In this document: positions 34,996 to 45,822 of the stretch, one piece after another | Numbering within the stretch: position 1 is the stretch's first letter | Layout: each line of letters starts with the position of its first letter | DNA from: Punica granatum | Lineage: Eukaryota; Streptophyta; Magnoliopsida; Myrtales; Lythraceae | Direction: 5' to 3' | Length of the DNA stretch: 64,000 bases | Assembly: GCF_007655135.1 (NCBI RefSeq) | Contig: NC_045131.1 | Span: 15,980,001 to 16,044,000 of the forward strand | The notes under the pieces: generated by a model | Told to the model about the DNA's origin: nothing | The model's database searches: none | Seen by the model: only the letters and a program-made list of their open reading frames with translations | Program-made: the position numbers and the translations under genes

Positions 34996-36347
34996 ACTTC
35001 ATGCCGAGCCCGCCTTAGCTCAGGTCATATATATATATATATATGTATGTATGGAGATGCTACAACATTTGGTAGCAAAAAATAATTACTATGCTTGTTT
35101 CATTTTTTGTCCATCGGATATCCTTACGTAAGATCATGGCTGTACACATGTCTTTTTTTTTTTAATTTAAGATTCACCCAGATAATTTATTTATCGATAT
35201 TTTCAACCACGCATCTTCTCATCGATGATCGTTCTCGCCCGAGAATGAGCCGAAACCTCTTCAATACTAAACCGAACTAAAACGCACTAATTCGACCAAA
35301 TAAAAAACAATTTAATTACTCTAAAGTGGATTAATTGTTGACTTGGATTAATGTTGGTATAGTATTGGCCGAATAGATTGCTTAGATCCAGTTGAATTTG
35401 CTTGAATCTATAGGATTGGCTCTTGGGTCTTGTAATTGGATTATCAATGTGCACTTTGGTAATACAAAGTTTAATAGGTCATGACTAATTCAATCCATGT
35501 TAAATTTTCTTGTTTTTTCTTGCTTGACTTTGACACTCTTCCAAATGGAATCACTGTTTTAAGTAGAATGGTGAGTATTCCCCTTGTAATACTTAGATCA
35601 GCCTCCAATTCACCTTTTTTAATGAGCCTTCAATCTCCTCCAAAATATCTCTCCTATAGATAATTTCCTAATTTAAAATTTAACTGCCCATCTCCAAAGA
35701 TTTATAGAGTATCTTCCTATATTTTAAAAATATATATTACAACTCTGTAATTAGAAGCATCTAAATATGTTCACATCAATTTCAACTAAAAACAAACTTA
35801 AGTCCCACGTAAAGAATCCCAAAAGAAAATGGATGGCTGGTCAGGTTCGACATTCAAAATTTTCAGAAAAATCTGGTCGCCTGCCTTATTTTGATTGGAC
35901 GTAACTTTCTTGTTAGAACTCCAAATGATAAAACGCTCAGTGTTTCTTACTCGCTAAACTTTCCAATGATATGTAATTTGCACCATATTGCTGAAGTCTA
36001 ACCTCAAAAATATCGAAAATTTAGAGGCTGTAAACTTCAGTCAACTGCTCAAAATTAAACCAAAATGAACCATAAGCTAATCGAAACTACTTAACGTATT
36101 AAAATGCAAATGAAATAGAATTAAAAGAAAACTAGTAAAAATTAACCTAAAGTGAACAATCTGGCATCAATTAAGCCTACAAATGTGAACCTATAACCCT
36201 ACCTTTGATGGAGTTGTCAATCATTGTAAGTAATTCTTCCACCAAAACATGTGGTTCTCTATATGGCCATTAAGAGAGCTGGCTTTTATGATCTTATCCA
36301 CTTGGATTGGTGAATTGATGCACAAAACTTGACATAATTTGACTTTA
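34996..36347. other. Intergenic DNA, possibly old LTR-element remains
   Basis: No gene is supported. The 35300-36230 part has the texture of retroelement DNA (TCTGGTCGCCTGCC, long non-coding, repeated CTTGAATCTATAGG-like words), but no paired LTR or coding domain was seen. A short (TA)n run lies at about 35028-35043. Confidence 0.35.
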
Positions 36348-36348
36348 C

Positions 36349-36350
<2 letters not shown>

Positions 36351-36424
<74 letters not shown>
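36351..36424. repeat. Compound (CT)n(AT)n microsatellite
   Basis: CT repeats at 36351-36396 pass directly into AT repeats at 36397-36424. The (RE)n frame on the minus strand is an artefact of this run. Confidence 0.95.
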
Positions 36425-36434
<10 letters not shown>

Positions 36435-36667
36435 CTACGATCGATGATATTTGGCTATGGAAATACCTCTTGCAATAGGGGAACAACAGTCTTGTAGTGC
36501 TGAAATCATTCAAGAAGTAAGATAAAGAATCTAAATATAGTGTGGTAATCCTCTCGAAGGGAGAGAACTCATAGAAGGATTATTAGTATATGATAATACT
36601 CGCCATGTGAATGGTGATTGTATTACCATGACATTATTGATGGTATAAATATTGGCAATGCTTCAGA

Positions 36668-37005
36668 AAGTGTACAAGGCAATTTAGTATAATGGCACTA
36701 AGCATGGGAAAGTTGTCCTTCAAAGAATAATATAAATAGAACACTTAGCTAGGATTTTAAGAGCAAATCCAATAATCTTAATAAGTATTAGGCCATCTTC
36801 GATTCTCATAAGTATTATGCCAGTTTAATACTTAAGAGAATTAAAGATGGCCGAACCTATTAAGACTATGGGATTGCTCCTACAGTTCTAACCAAGTGCT
36901 TATTCAGCCAAAAAAAAAAAACCAAGTGCTCTATTTATATTATTCCATGAAAGCCAGTTTTCCCTACTTAATGCCATTATAATAAGTTGCCTCGTATAAC
37001 TTAAT
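36668..37005. repeat. Inverted repeat inside unit A
   Basis: The left arm (TATAATGGCACTAAGC, then AATAATATAAATAGAACACTT, then GCCATCTTCGATTCTC) matches the reverse complement of the right arm (AAGTGCTCTATTTATATTATT, then AATGCCATTATAATAAGTTG). A transcript through it would fold into a long, imperfect hairpin. The right arm carries a small insertion at 36901-36920. Confidence 0.75.
36901..36920 (+). mobile_element. Ultra-short retroposed tail with target duplication
   Basis: TATTCAGCCAAAAAAAAAAA is bracketed by a perfect 10 bp duplication ACCAAGTGCT (36891-36900 and 36921-36930). The corresponding place in copy B (near 39657, ACCAAGTATTGTATTTATT) lacks the insert, giving an empty site. AGCC followed by a long A run is also how the SINE at 58050-58239 ends on its own strand, so this may be an extremely 5'-truncated SINE tail. 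Confidence 0.6.
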
Positions 37006-38006
37006 ACTTTATGAAGTGTTGTCAAAATTCATACCATTAATTTCATATTAATCACCAAATTCATGACATGTAAAATATTATCACACCAAGCTCTCTTTTT
37101 ACAAAAAAAAAATTATCATACTGGATTTTTTACTAAGAATATTATTTTACCTATCTTACTCTATCCCATATTTTAATCATTACTTCACTTACACTTAAGC
37201 ATCTAGAATTCAAAATTTAGTTTTTCAGTTTAATTTTTATATTTCCATAAGGAGTATCTCATTTTTCCATTGTTTATGACATCTAATAGCAGCAATATTT
37301 GTCAAGGGATAAAAATGAATTTATATATTGAAATAACGGTTCACGCATTTAATTATACTTTTTATAATTATGTATTTCGTAAAATTGGATATACTACTAA
37401 GCTTGTTTATTATTAAAAGATTGTTAGAAATTTACACGGAATTAAACATTCAATATTTAACACTATTATTGCTATAACATCCTTCATAAAATCTTCTCAA
37501 CTACTAATAGCATGGTTTGTGATTTCCTCGAAATTAAATCTTATTTATATATTAATAGAATGAGAATACATAGATCACCTCTTTTAAGATGAAGAAATCA
37601 TTTTATTTTTGTTATTCTAACTATTTCAGGTTTTTGATAGCATTCTTCTGTAATCAATTAACATTATCACTTTAAGAAAGAATATAAATCAATAATTTTT
37701 CCCCTAAGATGTGTGTTTGCTCCTACCAAAAATAAGATGTAAATTTGGTTTTCCTTTTTTTTCTTATTTATTGTTTAACAAAAAGTACGCTTGCTAATTT
37801 ATTTTCCACTAAATCAATACTTCAAATTTTATTATAGCAAATGATGACGAAATGAAGTCCATAAATTCTTGCGATGCCATAAAATGTATAAACATTTACA
37901 ACAATTCGTCTCAAGAAACTTCCTATGGCGCCCTTTTCTATTTAATAACAACATGAGAAGAATGTCGAAGATCATAATAATAAATCCCAAATTAATAAAA
38001 TCTTTC

Positions 38007-38119
38007 AGAAAGAGGGTGTGGTATAGTGACATACGCTTTTACCCAAGAATAAAGAACTTTCAGGTTCAATTCTAATTAGTAAGATTTTAAGTGCCAATTT
38101 TTCCTTTTGTAACCAAAAA
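38007..38119 (+). mobile_element. tRNA-derived SINE, family S2, short copy
   Basis: Head GGTGTGGTATAGTGACATACG and B-box-like TTCAGGTTCAATTCTAATT correspond to the copy at 29417. The 3' end is TTTTGTAACCAAAAAAG. Flanks AATTAATAAAATCTT and AGTTAATTAAATCATT resemble a decayed duplication. Confidence 0.6.
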
Positions 38120-39406
38120 AGTTAATTAAATCATTAGCTTTTGCTTTCTGGCATCCATAGTTATTATTAAGGATATAAGAAATTAAAATACTATATACAT
38201 GACTAACAAAATCATAATTCACAAACGGATTCATTATAGAACATCAAATAAAAAAAATCTCGAGAGAGAAATTTTCTTCCCATGTGCCATATATTAAGAT
38301 ATATCTAAAGATATAATGATTGTTTGACATCTCATATCATGGTAGACGTGTTGATCCAAATATTAATAAGCATATTATTATCAAAAAAATGATAAAACGT
38401 GACTTCCAAATATGATATTTGAGCTCGTATCTAAAATTACAATAAAGACTTAGACAAAAGATATATCTCAAGAATATTTATTACCTTTGAAATGGGGAAT
38501 TATGTAATGAGAATATACCACTCAAGGAGATAATAGGTGGAATAATTATTACCGTTGAGAAGTTGAATATATCATCAGGGATAAGAAATGAAAGAAATGA
38601 AGAAGAAATGAAGTGAGATCATTTAGAAAAGTTTTCAATACAGATATGCTCCTCTTGGAGTCACTTTTACAAAGGATGAGAGTTAGGGTAATTGATAGCG
38701 TATATATACAAACACACAAAATCAGAAATCAAACAGATAAAAAGTGAAATGAAGTCAAATTACTTAGAACAGTTTTTAAAAGAAACCTGTTTAATTCTGG
38801 ATAGAGAAGGCGAGGCAAGGGGCCCTCCATCTCTAAGAAGATTGTGTTTTTACTTACTCTACAGGTTTACTACACATTGGAGGAATACAGGCCAAACAGA
38901 ACCAGCCTTGTAAATAGTGCGACTTTTTATAGATGGACTAAAAGCATATATAGAGCTACACCCTCATATTATGCTAATTTCATTTATTTTTTAAATTACT
39001 TCCCTATTTATGTAAAAGTAGTTATTGCTACTAATAATTACTATGTATTTAATTTGGCATGTTATATATAGAAAATTGTTAGTGGCTATCAATATTCCAT
39101 TAGCATTATCCCCATTCATTCACATTGATTCTGAAATTCCAATTTGAGAGAGAGCATCTTTAATTTTCAAAATATTTTACTGAATTCATTTATTTATTTG
39201 TTGAAATGACCTCTACAATGATCAAAGAGAGCGTCTAAATTTTTATAGATATTCTCATCATTTTATTATTTATTTCCTTCATAATTCTATCAAATATTTG
39301 CATTTAACATAGGCGAATGTAAATATGAACTACTTATTATTACTTACTTTCTATACAAATAATATTTTGTAGATTTACATTTAAAAAAACAACATAGGTA
39401 AGTCGC
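38120..39406. other. AT-rich intergenic DNA
   Basis: No gene or defined element was recognised between the SINE and copy B of the dispersed repeat. Confidence 0.4.
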
Positions 39407-39726
39407 ATTTGGCTAAGGGAATGTCTCTTGGTGGTGGAGAAACAATAGTCTTGTAATGCTGAAATCATTCCAGAAGTAAGATCAAAGTTGTCCTTCATGG
39501 AATAATAAAAATCGAGCACTTTTGGTTAGGACTTTAGGAGACGAATTCCATAGTCTTCCTAAGTCATTAGATTCTCATAGGTGCAGCCAGTAAAATACAT
39601 ACAAGAATCGAAGATGGCTTAAAATCTAATAACACTATATATTGGATAGCTCTTGACCAAGTATTGTATTTATTATTTTATATTACCCCAGGAGATCCCA
39701 TACTTAATGCCATTATAATAAGTTGC

Positions 39727-39728
<2 letters not shown>

Positions 39729-39772
<44 letters not shown>
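39729..39772. repeat. (AT)n microsatellite
   Basis: An uninterrupted AT run of about 44 bases in copy B of the repeat unit, absent at the matching position of copy A. Confidence 0.9.
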
Positions 39773-39775
<3 letters not shown>

Positions 39776-39815
39776 GAAGAACTACTTATTTAGATTCGTG
39801 CATTGCATAAATATT

Positions 39816-40832
39816 TGTTGAGAATGATGTCGAATTAGAGGAATTAAACCAAGAAGAAAGAATAATGAACACTGGGATATACGTAGTAAAAGTCTCAAGG
39901 TAAGAGAAATATCCACGAACAAAGTAAGATTTTCCACTAGATCAATAAAACCGGAGATTACAATCTTGAGATCACACTCGTGTTTTCCATTCTCCGTTAT
40001 AATACCAACCCGAGTAGAGTCTCACAATGCTCTCAATTCTCACCACTCTCTCACTCTATAAATCCTAGAGACTCCAAGAGAATAACTTGAGAACTTCCTA
40101 AGAAGATTACATGTGATTTTTCAATCTCATACACGTTAAGGGTGTGTTTGTTTTCGAAAAAATATTCAACTCAACTCAACTCAACTCCACTTATCTTCAA
40201 TTCAACATCATAATCATTACTTTTTTTATTTTTAAAATTTTTTTAACCATTCAATTCAATTTTTAATATTAAATTCTCTCAACTATTCATTACTTTTTCA
40301 CAATTCAACAACACAATCATTACTTAATCATTATTTTCTCTCAATTATTTATTATTTTTTCACACTTTTTCTCATAATTCAACCATACAATCATTACAAA
40401 CCAATTAAAATCAAAACTCAACTCAACTCAACTCTCAATCCAAACGCACTCTAAATATCTTATAAGCCTCGTCCGTATTTATAGATTCAAGATCCTAAAT
40501 ATCCTAGAAATATATCATAAAAATCCCTAGAATATATCCCTTTATTGTAGGAAACAAGATACAAAATATCACGCCCGAAGATATTGAAATCTTGTTGATC
40601 CTATGTGAGCAGACCTTGTGACTGCGGTCTGCCCATACCTGATCGCGATCACCTCGTCACCAGACCTCTATCTCATCAAACCTGACTGCGGTCTCAATAT
40701 TATTCCGCAACCTCCTGACCAAGTTGGGTTCCCTTGACAGCGGTCACTACACGTTCTTATCTCTTTGGTTGATTCTACCTCATTTCCTTCGAGTCTTCAG
40801 GTTCTCCGCTGAATACAAGACATACCCCAACA
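39816..40832 (-). repeat. Copia 3' LTR (left in window), interrupted by a MITE
   Basis: It is about 705 bp without the inserted MITE and aligns with 45823-46483 through blocks such as ACTAGATCAATAAAACCGGA and CTCAATATTATTCCGC. It starts TGTTGAGAATG and ends CATACCCCAACA. Confidence 0.85.
40140..40451. mobile_element. MITE family M copy 2, PIF/Harbinger-like, in a copia LTR
   Basis: The element starts GGGTGTGTTTG and ends CAAACGCACTC, giving short TIRs with CAACTCAACTCAACTC blocks just inside. TAA stands on both sides (40137-40139 and 40452-40454). The sister LTR reads ACACGTTAAATATTT at the same place, an empty site proving a TAA duplication. A 3 bp TAA duplication is the PIF/Harbinger (Tourist-like) hallmark. 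It inserted after the copia element had formed. Confidence 0.92.
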
Positions 40833-41244
40833 ATCTCCACATTAGCTCGTATTCCACCAAGTCCACATCGATCTAGACTCAACTTGTACTTCATAGCCTT
40901 TCATGGGCTCCACCTCATCCTGTGTTATCGCTCAAGTCCAAGCCACTCTTGGACTCGTGCGAGGCGCTGAGCTTCCTCAGCTTCACTATAATGCACCCAT
41001 TGAAGCTAAACTGTCGACAAGTTGTATTCTTGACTTCAGCATCACATGAGACCACCAACTCCACAAACCCACAGCGTTCCTGAGGTCTCAGCCGCTCACT
41101 CTACCTTCCTCCTGCTCGCTAGATATTCTACTGTAAAGATCTCAGCCTCCACTTAGATCTACCCTGAATAATCTTTGCGCCAGGCTGAGTTACTGGAGCG
41201 TTTGACAAAAGCTCCACCTTCCTCTTAGGCTTCTCTGCCTGACC

Positions 41245-41458
41245 TCAGCATGTGCTATCAATATGCTTGACCAAAGCATGAACATCAAAAGCCACATTAT
41301 TGATAAATTTCGAGTCCTTACCGCACGCTTGCAACCTGTGTTTTTTCACCTTATCAGTCCAAAGCAAGTCACCATCATCCCCAAGTAACTCCAAGTACTT
41401 TTCTTCGAGAGTCGGACACTCGATGGCCGTTGTTGAAGTTTTTTCTTGTAGGACATAC
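41245..41458 (-). pseudogene. Copia polyprotein remnant left of the nested element
   Basis: On the minus strand, after the nested element, the frame reads YVLQEKTSTTAIE and continues to a stop at about 41245. The first residues continue the copia protease/integrase linker region that breaks off at 44611, consistent with insertion of the nested element into that frame. The remainder does not match a recognisable catalytic domain; integrase, reverse transcriptase and RNase H are absent. Confidence 0.55.
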
Positions 41459-42157
41459 TGATGCGAACCTCGACTAACCTCCCGCGAGACCAATAAAATA
41501 ATAGATTGAGATTGAACCCGAGATCGTCCAATAAAGGTTTCAAGGACAAGGAATATTGACACGATGACTATAAAGAGCCACAAACCAATATTATAAAACG
41601 GAATATTGACCTGCTAGCTATAAAAAGCTAGAAACCAATATTATAAATGTCAGGAATTACAAGTTATTACAATTGCAATATCCGTAAAGTTGCTGAAGAA
41701 TAGCTCGGAGAAAATCTCTCTAAAAAAGATTGAAAACTGATATGTTTCTCTACGAAGGCCGCATGCCTATTTATAAAGAGATACTAGTTGATAACCTAAA
41801 TGGACTAATGGATAAATCATAAGTGGAACGAGCCCAAAATGAAATAGGCCAACTTATTGAAAGCAACCAAATGTTTGAGAGCAGTTAGTCCAAATTCAGC
41901 CCTTTGAACTTGGATCATCTTCTAGATAGACTTCTAAGATATTAATGGTCATGGCTTCATGTTCCACGTGCTTCTCGCCCAAGAGCTCGACTTCTCCTCC
42001 AAGGACTTCCAATAACATCCTTTGCATGGCTTGTTCAATTCGCTCGGCTCATGCTCTTGTACTTGGTCCAGCTAGCACATGCATGTCCCAATGCCTCACT
42101 TCATCCTAGGATCCTTCCTCATGGCCGTGCAAAGGATCCTCCAGCTAGATCATATCG
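41459..42157 (-). repeat. 3' LTR of the nested element
   Basis: A 699 bp repeat that pairs with 43882-44605. It contains a minus-strand TATA-like TTTATAAATAGGC near 41768-41780 and repeated CCAATATTATAAA blocks. Confidence 0.88.
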
Positions 42158-42513
42158 TTCCCTCTCTCCTCAAAAGAATTCGTCCTCGAATCTAGAAGAT
42201 CTAACTTGTATGAATTATCGTCAATTTGATACTCAATCCTTTTGATTGGTGGCTGTTTCGGGGGCATTTGCTCGAGAAAACCATCTTTGAATTCCTGCAA
42301 AAGAGATGTAGTAATATAGGGTAACGAAGAATCGAGGTCAGTAGTAAAAAGATAGGCCTCTTTGTTAAAGAAAAAGATCATTGGCTTATTTTCGTTAAGC
42401 GCACTCTTGATCTCTTTCTCTTTTGCAATGAAACTCATTTTGTCTTCATTTTTCCTTACCATGGCTAAACTCTCAATCTTTTCCTTTTCACATTTCTCTT
42501 TTTCCTTCTGCAC
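42145..42513 (-). pseudogene. Deleted pol piece of the nested element (protease-RT linker fused to the pol end)
   Basis: The translated piece is Lys/Glu-rich at first and then reads LLQEFKDGFLEQMPPKQPP, the segment that normally leads into gypsy reverse transcriptase (the 'plain' form is an LLQEF-D-F-P block followed by IEHQID). Immediately after IEYQID it changes to YKLDLLDSRTNSFEERGNDM, which is the typical carboxy end of a gypsy pol. Thus reverse transcriptase, RNase H and integrase have been excised cleanly between these two points. The frame overlaps the upstream gag-like frame in another phase. Confidence 0.75.
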
Positions 42514-42935
42514 TTTACTTTCTTTTCTTTCATGTTCACACTCTTTTTCTCTTTTTCTCTTTTTCTTTCAGCCATACTCCCATTTTCCTTTGAATTGGAA
42601 GCAACGGACTTGAACTGAAGCTGCTCCTTATGCACTTGGTGAGGTGGAAGCGGCACAAGTGTTACGTTCCGGCCATCGTTTTTCGGGCATTGAGAAGCAA
42701 TATAACCATTATCTTTGTTGTCGGGTTGAAACTTGGCCATGGGTTTCTCTCCTTTTGACTTCAAGACTACGTACTCTTCTTGCTTCGAAGAAGAACCACT
42801 CTTCAATTTACAAGAAGATGAACTAGAAGCTTCATCATAGCCATCTAGCAACTGTTCAATCCGCTCATCTCGTCTTTCCAACCAATCAGAAATCTCATCA
42901 AGCATCACATTCATGCGCTCAAATTGTTGTTGCAT
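42465..42935 (-). pseudogene. Shortened gag-like frame of the nested element
   Basis: This 156-codon frame starts with a coiled segment (MQQQFERMNVMLDEISDWLE), followed by a Ser-rich linker and then a decayed CCHC zinc knuckle (NGYIASQCPKND, with the first Cys pair lost and His replaced by Tyr). It ends in a long Lys/Arg/Glu run. The capsid domain that should stand between the coil and the knuckle is missing. The tail corresponds to the protease-linker region of gypsy pol in a shifted phase. It is not a functional gag. Confidence 0.65.
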
Positions 42936-43867
42936 GGCTCAGATTAACATGCTTTGATCAGCCCCTCCACTATTTGGATTAGCTCCTCCACTATTCTCTT
43001 GTGACATGGTAAAAATCAACTAGTGCAATTGTAGAAATACAAGTGGACCTCACATGCTCCCTCACGTGTTTAAACTCAGTTCAATGTCAAACAAGCACTC
43101 GTGTTTCACTCAATTTTAGGCTTTTACCCTATGATATACTCACCCACTCTTGCCTTTTTCCTCTCTAGATTTTATCCTCAATGTTCTTGACAAACTAAAC
43201 AATTCAATCACAAGAGTAAAATCACTTGATCAGCCTAAAGCACTTATAATCATTGATTTCAAAAGTTGATTTAAATTTAGGAACCAAACATAGATAATGT
43301 GGTAAATGAAGTTAACGAAACAACTGAGATGTACAAGGAAGATTTCTGGGAATAAGGAAACAAGAGACTTATGGAGAGTATCGAAATGAAAAGAATGAAT
43401 GATTTTAAGAGATATGAAAAAAATGTGATAGGAAAATATTCAATTAAAAGGAAACAATATTATATTTTTCAATTGCATCTTATATGCTAGTGGTCCACCA
43501 AATTAAATAAGAATATAAAAAAGGAAGGAACCTTAATGATAATGACAAATATGGAAGGAAATGAAAGGAAACTTTTGGAATCTCCAACTTTGCTTAAATA
43601 GTAATGATATCTAAGGAAGCTTCTTCTTTCCCAAAAGTCAAGATTTTGCCAACAATTGCTCTTTCCTTTCTTTCTTTTTTTTCTTTCCTTTATTTTGGTC
43701 CAACTTTTTTTCTTCTCTTTTCCTTTTTTCTCTGTATTTTTTTGGACGAATTTTTTTTTCCAGACCTTTTCGAAGCAACAAGAAGTCGTTCAACGATTTG
43801 CCGAATCCTAGGACAAGAACAATAACAAGAACGAAATAGGATAGGTGAAACTTGGATTGGAGTCAAA

Positions 43868-43880
43868 GCTCTGATACCAA
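43868..43880 (-). other. Primer-binding site, initiator-Met tRNA type
   Basis: On the minus strand TTGGTATCAGAGC directly follows the LTR at 43882 with a one-base gap. This is the common plant primer site for reverse transcription. Confidence 0.88.
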
Positions 43881-43881
43881 A

Positions 43882-44605
43882 TGATGTGAACCTTGACGAA
43901 CTTGCCACGAGACCCAGCAACAATGGAATGAGATCGAACCCGGGATCGTCCAATGAAGGTTTCAAGGACAGGGTATATTGATCCGATGATAATAAAGAGC
44001 CACAAACCAATATTATAAAACAGAATATTGATCTGCTAGCTATATAAAGCTAGAAACCAATATTATAAATGTCGAAAATCACAAGTTATCACACTTGCAA
44101 TATCCGTAAAGTTCCTGAAGAACAGCTCAAAGAAAACCTCTCTAAAAATGATTGAAAACTGATCTGCTTCTCTACAAAGGCCGCATGCCTATTTATAGAA
44201 AGATACTAGCTGATAACCTAAATAGACTAATGGATTTGGCTAAAATAAATCCTAAGTGGAACGAGCCCAAAATGAAATAGGCTTAACTTATTGAAAACAA
44301 CTAAATGTCTTAGAGCAATTAGCCAAATTCAGCCCTTTGAACTTGGATCATCTTCTAGATAGATTTCTAGGATATTAACGGTCGTGGCTTCATGTTCCAC
44401 GTGCATCTCGCCCAAGAGCTCGACTTCTCCTCCAAGAACTTGCAATAACATCCTTTGCATGGCTTATTCGATTCGCTCGGCTCGTGCTCTTATACTTGGT
44501 TCAGCTAGCACATGCATATCCCAATGCCCGACTTCATGCCACACTCCATCATCCTGGGATCCTTCCTCATGCCCGTGCAAAGGATCCTCCAACTAGATCA
44601 TATCG
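43882..44605 (-). repeat. 5' LTR of the nested element
   Basis: A 724 bp repeat, TGATGTGAAC to CATATCG, homologous to 41459-42157. A short segment near 44236 (ATTTGGCTAAAATA) is missing from the other copy. Confidence 0.88.
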
Positions 44606-44610
44606 CATAC

Positions 44611-45400
44611 ATGCCTTTCTGCAACAATCCCTTCATCACCACGAGAGCTCCCTTCAAGATTCTTACGACTCTATCTTGGCACATGTACTTATAGCCAAGC
44701 TTGTCAAGTGTACCCAACGAGATCAAATTTTTCTTTAATCTCGGGACATGCCTAACACTAGCCAATAACTAATCACTACCATCATACAACTTGATCCGCA
44801 CTTCACCCATCCCAACAACATCACATGTGTCACCATTAGCCATATGGTTTTTTCCACCTTCTATGGGCCGATAAGTAGAAAACAATCCTTTATCATGACA
44901 AATATGGAAAAGTGCATCCCAAATTAAGAATCCACGTAATACCTAACGTGCCAAATCTATTGAAAAAATTGGCACTTGCATTCCCATCACCTGCTGCTGT
45001 AAGAACATCCCCTCCCGCGTGACTTTTCTCAGCTACCACTGCATCCCCTAAGAACTCGCCTTGCTTGCCTCTTTGCCTTGATCAGTCCCTCTTGAGATGA
45101 TCTTCCTCGCTGCAATTCCAGTAAATCGGTTACCTATCCCTTGACTTGCTCTTGCCATGAGATCCTTTCTAAGTTGATCTACCCATTGCAACTAAGCCTT
45201 CACCATTGCCTCCATGATACTCCATCACCTTCTTCTGAAACTCTTTCGAGTTTAATGCCGCCTTGATTGCTTCCAAGGTGATGCTTGTTCTACCATAGAG
45301 TTTGGTATCCACGAAATCTCGTATGCCTCTAGAAGAGAAGCAACAACAATGGAGCCTGATCCTCATCTTCAATCTTGACATTCGTAATTGCAAGATCCAT
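44611..45400 (-). pseudogene. Copia gag and protease-region remnant
   Basis: The minus strand shows copia gag near 45170-45390: FVDTKLYGRTSITLEAIKAA followed by LNSKEFQKKV and GEGLVAMGRS, a UBN2-type gag C-terminus. Further down, around 44690-44900, it reads HMANGDTCDVVGMGEVRIKL and VRHVPRLKKNLISLGTLD, the protease-integrase linker typical of copia. Several stops and a lost zinc knuckle separate them. The frame is cut at 44610 by the nested element. This establishes both the copia identity and the minus orientation. Confidence 0.85.
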
Positions 45401-45822
45401 CAAGATCTAATTAAGAGGTCCACGTGATCATCTACGAAGTTCCCAAGACTCATTTTCAATAGGTACAGCCGCTGCTTCAAGTACAGACTGCTCGTCAAGG
45501 ACTTCTACTAATATAGTGATTCCAGTTTCGCCCATACTTTTGATGTCGAGTCCTGATTACATACCTCCCGTAGAACGTTATTCGACGGGCTCAACTAGAT
45601 GGTGCTCATAGCCTTCGACATCATAATGTTCCTTTCCTCTAATGACAGGGTCATAGGAAGCTTCTTCTCCCCTTCTAGTGCTCCTTCAAGGCAGTGTTAT
45701 ATCAGCAAAGTCTTCATCTTGATCTTTCATAGCCCAAAGTCATTCATCCCGTCAAACTTCTCCACCTCAAACTTAGCTCCCGATATCTTCACCCACTCCC
45801 AGACTTGGCTATTATACCAATT

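Larger units (their letters stand above)
36449..37990 (+). repeat. Dispersed repeat unit, copy A (uninterrupted), with internal palindrome
   Basis: This stretch aligns in order with 39407-39815 and then with 46484-47265, that is, with a second copy split by a copia element. Shared blocks include GTCTTGTAGTGCTGAAATCA (36493) and the same with one base changed near 39451, AATGCCATTATAATAAGTTG (36972) in both, GTTTAACAAAAAGT, and ACATGAGAAGAATGT near the end. Positions 36668-37005 form an inverted repeat centred near 36835. No coding frame, LTR or flanking duplication defines the element class. Confidence 0.75.
41459..44605 (-). mobile_element. Internally deleted Ty3/gypsy-like LTR element nested in the copia element
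   Basis: LTRs at 41459-42157 and 43882-44605 start TGATGYGAAC and end CATATCG. A perfect 5 bp duplication CATAC (41454-41458 and 44606-44610) flanks the element. On the minus strand TTGGTATCAGAGC at 43868-43880 is a perfect initiator-Met tRNA primer site, and GAGGAGAGAGGGAA at 42158-42171 is a polypurine tract. The interior is only 1.7 kb. It encodes a shortened gag, a pol piece between protease and reverse transcriptase, and the last residues of pol, so almost all of pol is missing. LTRs, primer site and polypurine tract are intact, so it could have moved only with enzymes from another element. Confidence 0.9.

Noticed and set aside
36286..36513. Minus frame with an Arg-Glu repeat
   Set aside because: It translates the (CT)n(AT)n microsatellite.
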